Below, piece after piece: positions 5,050-9,700 of a stretch of DNA of 10,295 nucleotides. The notes under the pieces are model-generated. The model did no database searches. It was not told where the DNA came from and was given only the letters and a program-made list of their open reading frames with translations. Position numbers and translations under genes: made by a program. The first letter of the stretch is position 1; each line of letters opens with the position of its first letter. This stretch comes from Baffinella frigidus (lineage: Eukaryota > Cryptophyceae > Cryptomonadales > Baffinellaceae), in assembly GCA_026770585.1 (NCBI GenBank), contig MU646768.1:109919-120213 (forward strand). Reading direction: 5' to 3'.

Positions 5050-5362
5050 TGTTCCGCCACCAGCCCCTTGTGGCTTTTACGGAGGTCTGGTCAGGTAGTA
5101 ATTTTCAAGCAAATCACATATATATGTGCGTATCTCGCTACAATTGGCCTGGTACACTCACGGACGCGACATGTAACATTTGTCAGATAAAGCAGTCATG
5201 GAAGAATTTTTTCTCATCACGGATCACATGAGAGGGTCACAGTCTTTCTATATGTGTGTCCATCACATATCACGACCATTTACGATGGATTTAAGCGCCT
5301 ACAAGTACGGCTCGAAACCTTGCAAGACCCCGAAAAAGCTGCAACGGATTGCTGGTGGTTGA
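5050..5362 (+). pseudogene. Two-exon plus-strand gene remnant
   Basis: Exon 1 (5050-5094) follows TTCAG and reads FRHQPLVAFTEVWS plus one base, with donor GTAGTA after TCAG. The intron (5095-5186) ends CATTTGTCAG. Exon 2 restores the frame (G+AT = Asp) and reads KAVMEEFFLITDHMRGSQSF then YMCVHHIS and on to a TGA at 5362. From about 5262 the next frame looks more protein-like (ITTIYDGFKRLQVRLETLQ then DPEKAATDCWW), so a frameshift may have broken the gene. The intron begins GTAGTAATTTTC, which matches the inner motif of the foldback family, and contains the palindrome CACATATATATGTG. Family unknown. Confidence 0.45.
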
Positions 5363-5483
5363 GAGTTCAGGGTTTAGGCGTGAGTGTTCAGGGTTTAGGG
5401 TTCAGAGTTAAGGGTTTAGTGTTGAAAGGACTGGCTCGCCACCATGTCCTCTCGCTCGAGAGGCGTTGACCGTTTCGGTGGCC

Positions 5484-5687
5484 AAAAGAGGGGTAAGGTA
5501 ATTTTGACCACTGAAAAGAGGGGTAAGGTAATTTGACCACTGAAAAGAGGGGTGAGGTAATTTGACCACTGAAAAGAGGGGTACGGTAATTTGACCACTG
5601 AAAAGAGGGGTAAGGTAATTTGACCACTGAAAAGAGGGGTAAGGTAATTTGACCACTGAAAAGAGGGGTACGGTAATTTGACCACTC
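5484..5687 (+). repeat. 29-bp minisatellite, 7 copies, each with a splice-acceptor-like tract
   Basis: The unit is AAAAGAGGGGTAAGGTAATT followed by TGACCACTG. The first unit (5484-5513) is 30 bp, the next six are 29 bp, and variants are confined to TAAGG/TGAGG/TACGG. On the minus strand every unit contains CCCCTCTTTTCAG, a pyrimidine tract plus AG, and the array directly follows a GTGAGT donor at 5689. It may be an intron built of repeated acceptors. Confidence 0.95.
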
Positions 5688-5689
5688 AC

Positions 5690-5724
5690 CGCTTGATGTA
5701 TTCCTTGCACGCCGCGTCGCGCAC
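5690..5724 (-). CDS. 35-nt micro-exon VRDAACKEYIK, partial gene
   Basis: Minus strand. The acceptor CGAAACCAG before 5724 and the consensus donor GTGAGT at 5689 bracket GTG CGC GAC GCG GCG TGC (then AAG GAA TAC ATC AAG CG), which reads VRDAACKEYIK in phase 0 and leaves CG (phase 2). If it is spliced to the last AG of the 29-bp array (near 5513), the codon becomes CGT and the frame continues GQNYLTPLLATETVNASRAR through unique sequence 5484-5420. That gives a phase-compatible exon pair. The fragment is too short to name a family. Confidence 0.4.
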
Positions 5725-5745
5725 CTGGTTTCGGGTTTCGGGCTT

Positions 5746-5899
5746 TAATCCGGGGACATGTTTAATTTAAAAGAAAATGGATCCCTATGTGTTCATAGGA
5801 GTTGGCCGAAGGTTAATTAGGGCCCTAAGTAAATTTAATTAGGGCCATAATCCGGATTGATGGGCCATTTTCTTTAACATTAAACCTGTTCCCGGATGA
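5746..5899. mobile_element. 154-bp foldback MITE M2 with GCTT target duplication
   Basis: Ends TAATCCGGGGACATGTTTAA and (reverse) TCATCCGGGAACAGGTTTAA, continuing to AAAGAAAATGG, pair over about 35 bp. GCTT lies on both sides (5742-5745 and 5900-5903). The centre has two direct copies of TTAATTAGGGCC (about 5813 and 5836). No coding capacity. Tip and 4-bp duplication match elements 1102-1242 and 7031-7170. On the minus strand it sits directly upstream of the micro-exon 5690-5724, probably in an intron. Confidence 0.85.
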
Positions 5900-5975
5900 G
5901 CTTAGGGCTTCGGATTTCGGGCTCAGGGGCAGGGGTGTGTGGTTCAGGGTCCAGGGTTGAGGGTTGATCTCGCAC

Positions 5976-6103
5976 GCAAACATTCATAATTTATAAAATG
6001 GATTTCAATCAAAATTACTACACGTCTACTTTAATATTACTATTAAAGACCGTTTTGTGCAGTAAATTTCATTGAATCCAGTTTATAAATTATTAGTGTT
6101 TGC
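5976..6103. mobile_element. Foldback element M3
   Basis: Outer GCAAACATTCATAATTTATA pairs with TATAAATTATTAGTGTTTGC. Then GGATTTCAATC pairs with the ATTGAATCC side, and inner AAAATTACTACACG pairs with TGTGCAGTAAATTT around CTTTAATATTACTATTAAAG, itself a small palindrome. The inner part matches M1 and M4 while the outer arms do not. A GCAC tetramer occurs near both ends (5972-5975 and 6102-6105), but the terminal repeat overlaps the second one, so the target duplication is uncertain. Confidence 0.8.
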
Positions 6104-6112
6104 ACATTATAA

Positions 6113-6169
6113 GTGTTGTATGAGATCTTGACCTTGTTGCGGGAGTTCTTCCAGAGGTTGGACGCGGCC
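6113..6169 (+). pseudogene. Exon-like segment LYEILTLLREFFQRLDAA
   Basis: Immediately right of foldback M3 the plus strand opens LYEILTLLREFFQRLDAAVR, an amphipathic-helix-like sequence with hydrophobic residues every three to four positions. AAG at 6109-6111 could be an acceptor and GTGCGC at 6170 a donor. The frame also runs on into the 27-bp repeat. The minus strand is open as well. No family recognised. Confidence 0.3.
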
Positions 6170-6207
6170 GTGCGCAGCAGCTCCTGCTCAGCCCACCCCT
6201 TTTTTAG

Positions 6208-6283
6208 TCGTGCAAACGCTCACCCCGCATTCAGTCGAGCAACTCCTGCTCAGCCCACCCCGCATACAGTCGAGCAAACGCTT
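6208..6283 (+). repeat. 27-bp repeat (TCGTGCAAACGCTCACCCCG), first cluster
   Basis: Two to three diverged units of TCGNGCAAACGCTCACCCCG plus CATTCAG. The second cluster at 6605-6704 is better preserved. As 27 is nine codons, the plus strand gives NAHPAFSRA repeats in one frame. Confidence 0.8.
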
Positions 6284-6285
6284 AC

Positions 6286-6350
6286 TGTCTTCGAGGTGGC
6301 TCATATGGAGTGAAACATCCTCGCGTACTGCCCAAGTACCCCGCACCACT
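6286..6350 (-). pseudogene. Exon-like segment ending at a GTAAGC donor
   Basis: The minus strand reads VVRGTWAVREDVSLHMSHL then ED, with the junction GAAGACA before GTAAGC (6285-6280), a good donor. No convincing acceptor is seen upstream; CTCGAG / element-like DNA begins there (6343 onwards). A second minus frame is also open. Weak, family unknown. Confidence 0.25.
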
Positions 6351-6523
6351 CGAGAATGCCGGAGGATCCTATTTATATGTGGGGTTGTAAATATGTGTAC
6401 CAGGATAAGGTGTTCCAACCTCGTGACTGGCTAATATATGGCTAGTAACGTGACCAATCAACGAAATTTACTACACAAATGCCCATTTTAAAAAGCACAT
6501 TGGTTTTAAACAGGCCCCTTCAG
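6343..6523. mobile_element. Truncated relative of the foldback element at 7253-7480
   Basis: CTCGAGAATGCCGGAGGAT, a TATTTATATGTGGGGTTGTA stretch and GTACCAGG align in order with the left half of the element at 7253-7480. AACGTGACCAA followed by GAAATTTACTACACA aligns with its centre-right. The matching right-hand CTCGAG end is absent. Between the parts lies TAATATATGGC sequence not shared. Non-coding. Confidence 0.6.
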
Positions 6524-6593
6524 CATTCTTGTGTGGAAAAGCTCCCTGCTACCTGGGGGGAAATGGATCTTGCAGGATCTGCGGGAGCTCGCG
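6524..6593 (+). pseudogene. Exon-like segment ILVWKSSLLPGGKWILQD
   Basis: An acceptor-like GGCCCCTTCAG ends at 6523. The plus strand then reads ILVWKSSLLPGGKWILQD and LRELA up to GCG before GTTTTA, a possible donor. Beyond that the frame enters the 27-bp repeat. Two other frames are open over part of it. Family unknown. Confidence 0.3.
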
Positions 6594-6604
6594 GTTTTAT
6601 TAAT

Positions 6605-6704
6605 CACGCCCCACACTCACCACCCGCATTCAGTCGTACAAACGCTCACCCCGCATTTAGTCGTGCAAACGCTCACCCCAATTTCAGTCGTGCAAACACT
6701 CACC
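6605..6704 (+). repeat. 27-bp repeat, second cluster
   Basis: Units 6634-6660 and 6661-6687 are good copies of TCGTGCAAACGCTCACCCCG plus CATTTAG, with partial units on each side. It grades into CCCCGAATTTAGCCCTCCAA at about 6715-6735, which resembles CCCCCGATTTAGCCCTGCAA at 7885-7904. So a wider repeat family links 6208, 6605 and 7881 (and, inverted, about 8316-8374). Confidence 0.85.
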
Positions 6705-6763
6705 GGGGCCCGTACCCCGAATTTAGCCCTCCAAAGGGTCACTGCGCCCGGTACCACGGATAC

Positions 6764-7012
6764 ATTGTCGAAATGGGCTCCGCGCGGAAAAAATCCAGGT
6801 CAAGTCAGCAACATTTTTCCATTTTTTTGCCTTTTGTGTCATCTTATGGGTGGGAGATGCTATTTTGAGATTAAAATCATGTCTAAGATAGCATAAAAGT
6901 CCGTTTTAGATAGCATAAAAGTCCATTTAAGATAGCATAAAAGTCCATTTTTGGGAAATTTTTCTGATTTCCTGACCTGACCTCGATTCCGCGCGAAGCC
7001 CATTTCGACAAT
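6764..7012. mobile_element. 249-bp foldback element F3
   Basis: Left ATTGTCGAAATGGGCTCCGC pairs with right GCGAAGCCCATTTCGACAAT. The dyad continues imperfectly (GCGCGGAA.. AGGTCAAGTCAG against CTGACCTGACCT.. TTCCGCGC) to about 50 bp per arm. The interior holds three 22-bp tandem units. No clear target duplication. M4 starts 18 bp to the right. Confidence 0.8.
6885..6950 (+). repeat. 22-bp tandem repeat x3 inside F3
   Basis: Units at 6885-6906, 6907-6928 and 6929-6950: WAGATAGCATAAAAGTCC plus RTTT, with only single-base differences. It is the loop region of the foldback 6764-7012. Confidence 0.95.
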
Positions 7013-7030
7013 ACAGCTGCTGCGACGGCT

Positions 7031-7170
7031 TCATCCGGGCAAACCAATTTTTCTTTTATTTGATGGTAATAAAAATTACTTCACAATTCGTCCTTACTAG
7101 TAATATTAAAGCATTCGTGTAGTAATTTTCATAGGAATCAAATGAAAGAAAAATGGGCTTCCCCGGATAA
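7031..7170. mobile_element. 140-bp foldback MITE M4 with GGCT target duplication
   Basis: Ends TCATCCGGGCAAACCAATTT and (reverse) TTATCCGGGGAAGCCCATTT continue to TTCTTTTATTTGAT and the inner AAAATTACTTCACA / GTGTAGTAATTTT pair. The centre is ACTAGTAATATTAAAG. GGCT flanks both sides (7027-7030 and 7171-7174). Removing the element and one GGCT joins an open frame, ending TAAATA on the left and continuing VFRVWQPRFNVKQLG on the right, so it may have landed in coding DNA. That frame is not unique. Confidence 0.87.
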
Positions 7171-7272
7171 GGCTGTGTTTCGGGTCTGGCAACCCCGATT
7201 CAATGTAAAGCAACTTGGGGCGTCAGCCGAGGTCCAATTTGTGAGAGACCAAGACTCGCATCCACTCGAGGC
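7171..7272 (+). pseudogene. Exon-like segment VFRVWQPRFNVKQLGASAEV
   Basis: Right of M4 the plus strand reads AVFRVWQPRFNVKQLGASAE then VQFVRDQDSHPLEAG up to the start of the next foldback, and stops at about 7292. Its composition is protein-like, but another plus frame and one minus frame are also open, and no donor is visible. It is bounded on both sides by foldback elements. Family unknown. Confidence 0.28.
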
Positions 7273-7480
7273 TGGAAGATGGAGTATTTAAAATGTGGGA
7301 TTGTTAAATTTAGTACCAGTCACGGGCAGGCTTGGTCACGTTACTGGGGGAATTCCCCCAGCAACGTGACCAAACGCGATATTTTTGTGAAAATTACTAC
7401 ACAGCGGTCCACTTGTAAAGGACTTGTAAAGTTAAAACTTTTAAAATACTCACATTTCTAGCCTCGAGTGGATGTGAGAC
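7253..7480. mobile_element. Foldback element E5 with a central 42-bp palindrome
   Basis: Ends ACTCGCATCCACTCGAGGCT and AGCCTCGAGTGGATGTGAG pair with one mismatch; similarity continues through AGTATTTAAAA / TTTTAAAATACT. The middle (7332-7373) is TTGGTCACGTTACTGGGGGA and its inverted copy with one mismatch, centred on GAATTC. To its right is GAAAATTACTACACA, the inner motif of M1, M3 and M4. On the minus strand its right end overlaps an exon-like segment with a GTGAGT donor at 7453. No target duplication seen. Confidence 0.8.
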
Positions 7481-7500
7481 GGTTCATCCACCCGTGAAGC
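7454..7500 (-). pseudogene. Exon-like fragment ASRVDEPSH (copy 1)
   Basis: The minus strand reads ASRVDEPSHIHSRLE and ends AAAT before consensus donor GTGAGT (7453-7448), which lies in the terminal repeat of E5. It duplicates the 3' part of the exon-like segment at 7655-7743, where CCG TCC (here CCG TCT) is a synonymous change. No acceptor is visible on its left (minus) side. Confidence 0.35.
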
Positions 7501-7506
7501 ATTACA

Positions 7507-7653
7507 TGCGAACAGATTCATAAGTTAATTATTGGATTATTGCCCAGGAAACACGCCAAAAGTCAGCATTTGATCACGTTTCCGTACGGACATCCGTACG
7601 GAAACGTGATCATTTCCCCACAGTTTTTAAAATGTTATTTTATTCTGTTCGCA
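7507..7653. mobile_element. Small foldback element X with a perfect 42-bp palindrome
   Basis: Ends TGCGAACAGA (7507-7516) and TCTGTTCGCA (7644-7653) are a perfect 10-bp inverted pair followed by AT-rich DNA. The centre, 7571-7612, is TGATCACGTTTCCGTACGGA, CA, and the exact inverse. It lies between 40-bp direct repeats (7461-7500 and 7660-7698). No target duplication of fixed length is evident. The element is bounded on the minus strand by a GTGCGA donor-like start. Confidence 0.65.
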
Positions 7654-7654
7654 C

Positions 7655-7743
7655 GGATAGCCTCGTGTGGTGTGGGACGGTTCATCCACCCGTGAAGCTT
7701 CGCATGCGATGCTGGATTCGGCCAAATCAAGCAGGGGTACTGG
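7655..7743 (-). pseudogene. Exon candidate PVPLLDLAESSIACEASRVD
   Basis: After CATAG (7744) the minus strand reads PVPLLDLAESSIACEASRVD then EPSHTTRGY plus CC, ending at GTGCGA (7654). The second half is duplicated at 7454-7500. The putative intron that starts here contains all of element X. A second frame is also open, so frame choice rests on the synonymous TCC/TCT difference and composition. Family unknown. Confidence 0.38.
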
Positions 7744-7963
7744 CTATGCCGCAGCAACGCCCCTCGGCGATACCACAGGTCTCTCCCCCCCCCCGCCCCC
7801 TATCAGATTCTATCTCAGATTTGGCTTGGCATTGGAGCCATTTCGTACTCCTCTGCCCCCCCCTCCCCTTCTCAGCAGAGCGCACCCCCGATTTAGCCCT
7901 GCAAAGCGCAAAGCAAACCCCGGATTTAGCCCTGCAACGCAAAAGGTGACACAGGCTCACAAC
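7744..7963. other. C-rich spacer with 35-bp repeat
   Basis: C-runs at 7787-7800 and 7856-7868, then two diverged copies of CCCGATTTAGCCCTGCAA (about 7887 and 7920). The repeat resembles the 27-bp clusters at 6208 and 6605. In one plus frame it reads HPRFSPAKRKANPGFSPA, echoing NAHPAFSRA. No gene is claimed. Confidence 0.55.
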
Positions 7964-8031
7964 CTGTGCTTTGTTGAAAAGACGGACCCAGTCCTTGTCT
8001 CCTGTGCCCCGCCGCAGCACGTACGTCGGCC
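7964..8031 (-). pseudogene. 68-nt exon candidate PTYVLRRGTGDKDWVRLFNK
   Basis: Minus strand. A C-rich tract AACCCGAACCCGCACGCCAG gives the acceptor. The exon is two bases plus 22 codons, PTYVLRRGTGDKDWVRLFNK then AQ, and ends CACAG before GTTGTG, a plausible donor. The 3' part is present inverted at 8256-8296 with the same CAG/GTTGTG junction (Arg to Gln change). The 5' part with its upstream intron is repeated three more times at 8391-8701. Family not recognised; the GTGDKDW section has no motif I can assign. Confidence 0.45.
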
Positions 8032-8180
8032 CTGGCGTGCGGGTTCGGGTTGAGAGTCTAGCTACTGCAAAGCCACAAGGGAAGTCTCAATTTCTCTGGA
8101 CACGACACTAGTGTTGCCTTTTGACGATTTTTGGTCATGTCCTTGGGGCACAAATTGCCTTTTGAGGTGAAAATGGCTCC

Positions 8181-8212
8181 AAAGTAGCGGAAGCAAATGC
8201 TTCCGCTACTTT
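8181..8212. repeat. Perfect 32-bp palindrome
   Basis: AAAGTAGCGGAAGCA, AA, then its exact inverse TGCTTCCGCTACTTT. It is followed by a T-rich run (TTTTGAC) on the plus strand, so it has the shape of a hairpin, but in a eukaryotic context it is not called a terminator. It lies in the spacer of the inverted duplication 7879-8374. Confidence 0.95.
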
Positions 8213-8255
8213 TTGACACTTCCCCTGGGGCTTTCCAGTAGAGGGCTCAGGGTTT

Positions 8256-8296
8256 CAGGAGACAAGGACTGGGTCCAGCTTTTCAACAAAGCACAG
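8256..8296 (+). pseudogene. Inverted exon copy DKDWVQLFNKAQ
   Basis: On the plus strand, GAC AAG GAC TGG GTC CAG and so on reads GDKDWVQLFNKAQ and ends CACAG before GTTGTG, matching the 3' part of the exon at 7964-8031. Its 5' part is missing at the border of the inverted duplication. Confidence 0.5.
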
Positions 8297-8390
8297 GTTG
8301 TGAGCCGCTGTCACCTTTCGTTTTGCGTGGCTAAATCCGGGGGGTGCTTTGCGTGGCTAAATCGGGGGTGCGCTCTACCGTTCCGTTCCG

Positions 8391-8701
8391 CAGCACGTGC
8401 GTCGGCCCTGGTGTGCGGGTTCGGGTTGAGGGGCTTGGGGTGTAGCGCTTAGGGTTTCAGGGTCAGGGACGCAGGGTTTGAGGTTAGCACGTACGTCGGC
8501 CGTGGTGTGCGGGTTACGGTTCAGGGGCTTGGGGTTGAGGGCTTAGGGTTTCAGGGCCCTAACCTCAAACCCCTTTCAGGGCCCCAACCTCAGACCCTGA
8601 CCCTGAAATCGCGTACGTCGGCTCTGGTGTGCGGGTTACGGTTGAGGGGCTTGGGGTGTAGCGCTTAGGGTTTCAGGGTCAGGGTCGCAGGGTGTGAGGT
8701 T
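8391..8701 (+). repeat. Tandem duplication of exon start plus intron, 3 copies
   Basis: Copies start at about 8391, 8486 and 8611 with CACGTRCGTCGGCCCTGGTG (the exon start and acceptor of the 7964-8031 family on the minus strand). Each continues with GCGGGTTCGGGTTGAGGGGC, TTGGGGTGTAGCGCTTAGGG and TTTCAGGGTCAGGG. The middle copy has lost the acceptor (CCACG for CCAGG) and carries an inserted inverted piece at about 8557-8610 (CCCTAACCTCAAACCCC ... CCCTGAAATC). Unit length is about 95-125 bp. Confidence 0.85.
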
Positions 8702-8853
8702 AGGGCTTCAAGTTTAGGGTTTGGGGTTTGGGGTTTTGGGGTTTGAGGGTTGGGGTTCGGGGTTTGTGTTTTGTGGTTTGTGGTTTGTGGTTAAGGTTTT
8801 GGGTTTTGGGTTTTGGGGTTCGGGGTTTGGGGGTTGGTGTTGAGGGTTTGGGG
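8702..8853 (+). repeat. TTTGGGG / TTTTGGG degenerate field
   Basis: GGTTTGGGG, GGTTTTGGGTTTTGGG and TTTGTGG variants on the plus strand, passing without a break into the perfect TTTAGGG array at 8854. Confidence 0.9.
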
Positions 8854-8909
8854 TTTAGGGTTTAGGGTTTAGGGTTTAGGGTTTAGGGTTTAGGGTTTAG
8901 GGTTTAGGG
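8854..8909 (+). repeat. Interstitial telomere array (TTTAGGG)8
   Basis: Eight perfect TTTAGGG units. This is the plant/green-algal/dinoflagellate-type telomere repeat, here inside the window with unique DNA on its right, so it is interstitial or subtelomeric. G-rich strand on plus. Confidence 0.97.
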
Positions 8910-8939
8910 TGTGAGCACCGGGGGGGCGTCCAACTTTAT

Positions 8940-9138
8940 CTCCGGAATCGACATAGAAATACTGTTTTCTAAAGTTGATTCTCCCTTGAAAACAAGCCAC
9001 TTTTGGCGTGTCAAACCCTAAACCCTAAACTCTAAACCCTAAACCCTAAACCCTAAACCCTCCCCAAACACGCCAAAAGTGGCTTGTTTCAAGGGATAAT
9101 CAACTTTAAAAAACAGTATTTCTATATCATTTCCGGAG
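8940..9138. repeat. Hairpin with telomere-repeat loop, about 72-bp arms
   Basis: Left arm 8940-9011 (CTCCGGAATCGACATAGAAA ... CCACTTTTGGCGTGT) and right arm 9068-9138 are inverted copies with scattered differences and a one-base indel in TTGAAAACAAG / TTGAAACAAG. The loop (9012-9067) is mostly CCCTAAA repeats. The right arm extends into a larger direct repeat at 9123-9170. Both arms read as related peptides (see 9068-9170), so the arms come from an exon-like sequence. Confidence 0.92.
9013..9061 (-). repeat. Interstitial telomere array (CCCTAAA)7, inverted
   Basis: Seven AAACCCT units, one altered to AAACTCT. Orientation is opposite to the array at 8854-8909, 104 bp away, and it is the loop of the hairpin 8940-9138. 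Confidence 0.96.
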
Positions 9139-9170
9139 GTGAAACTGTTGGGCGATCCGATCTGCAGGTC
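9068..9170 (-). pseudogene. Exon-like segment DLQIGSPNSFTSGNDIEILF
   Basis: The minus strand reads DLQIGSPNSFTSGNDIEILF then FKVDYPLKQATFGVF, ending near GGC/GTGTTT, a weak donor at the edge of the telomere loop. The inverted arm (8940-9011, plus) reads a related SGIDIEILFSKVDSPLK before a one-base insertion breaks it. The 5' part (ESEDLQIGSPNSFTSG) recurs at 9499-9563 and 9701-9754; the only difference in the last copy, AAC/AAT, is synonymous in this frame. Three-fold recurrence supports a real exon ancestry; the family is unknown. Confidence 0.42.
9123..9170 (+). repeat. 48-bp direct repeat, left copy
   Basis: TATATCATTTCCGGAGGTGA, AACTGTTGGGCGATCCGATC, TGCAGGTC. It is identical to 9499-9546; these two copies bracket the 141-bp array. 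A third, partial copy at 9701-9754 has one mismatch and shares the extension CTCAGATTCCAAAACC with the second. Confidence 0.97.
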
Positions 9171-9498
9171 AGGTCCCCCTCCGACGTGCACTCGTTGCAC
9201 ACATCGGGGTGGGACCAGACGCCCGGGAAGCCCCTCGCAGGGGTCGACCGGGATTCGGGTCGCATTTGATTAGTGCAGCAGGCCCCCCGCAGGGGCCGCC
9301 GGAGGCTGGTCAGGTCCCCCTCCGACGTGCATTCGTTTCACGCATCGGGGAGGGACCTGACGCCCGGGAAGCCCCTCGCAGGGGTCGACCGGGATTCGGG
9401 TCGCATTTGATTAGTGCAGCAGGCCCCCCGCAGGGGCCGCCGGAGGCTTGTTAGGACCCCCCTCCGATGTGAATTCGTTTCACGCATCGGGGAGGGAC
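9170..9498 (+). repeat. 141-bp tandem repeat, 2.3 copies
   Basis: Units start at 9170, 9311 and 9452 (truncated at 9498). Each contains a dyad GTCCCCCTCCGAYGTG ... CACGCATCGGGGAGGGAC and two tight hairpins, CCCCTCGCAGGGG and CCCCGCAGGGG. As 141 is 47 codons, plus-strand frames repeat (GPDAREAPRRGRPGFGSHLI) without stops. That alone does not show coding. GC-rich relative to flanks. Confidence 0.93.
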
Positions 9499-9563
9499 TA
9501 TATCATTTCCGGAGGTGAAACTGTTGGGCGATCCGATCTGCAGGTCCTCAGATTCCAAAACCG
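9499..9563 (+). repeat. 48-bp direct repeat, right copy with extension
   Basis: Identical to 9123-9170 over 48 bp, then CTCAGATTCCAAAACC. It follows the truncated third unit of the 141-bp array without a spacer. Confidence 0.96.
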
Positions 9564-9700
9564 AATTGTATGACCTACGGGTCGCCTTACGGTAGGAGGT
9601 GGCTAGCAAATTCTTGTGGGTGTGGCCTATGTATGATAGATGGACGGCTTATTTGGACGTGACGGTAGTAACTTTTTGTTCCGGCTTGTACCTTTTTGTA
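9564..9700. other. Unique spacer between direct-repeat copies
   Basis: Holds TTACGGTAGGAGGT (9587-9600), a short match to the arms of the palindrome at 4662-4811, and paired CTTTTTGTTCCGG / CTTTTTGTACCGG at about 9672 and 9692. No supported gene. Confidence 0.5.

Larger units (their letters stand above)
7879..8374. repeat. Inverted duplication, about 120-bp arms
   Basis: Arm 7879-8004 and arm 8256-8374 are inverted copies from AGCGCACCCCCGATTTA to GTCCTTGTCTCCTG. They include the repeat units, CACAACCTGTGCTTTGTTGA and the exon end. The 251-bp spacer contains a second, perfect palindrome at 8181-8212. The two arms put the same exon in both orientations. Confidence 0.9.

Noticed and set aside
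5388-5710. Minus-strand frames with PYPSFQWSN repeats
   Set aside because: 29-bp repeats cycle through the three frames, so the apparent protein is generated by the array; only the bounding micro-exon and the unique tail were kept as candidates.
8181-8220. GC-rich stem followed by T-run resembling a bacterial intrinsic terminator
   Set aside because: The window has eukaryotic features throughout and no adjacent gene; the stem is better explained as a palindrome inside an inverted duplication.
9084-9454. Plus-strand GPDAREAPRRGRPGFGSHLI repeat frame
   Set aside because: The 141-bp unit keeps any stop-free frame open; no splice signal, start context or non-repeat extension supports coding.
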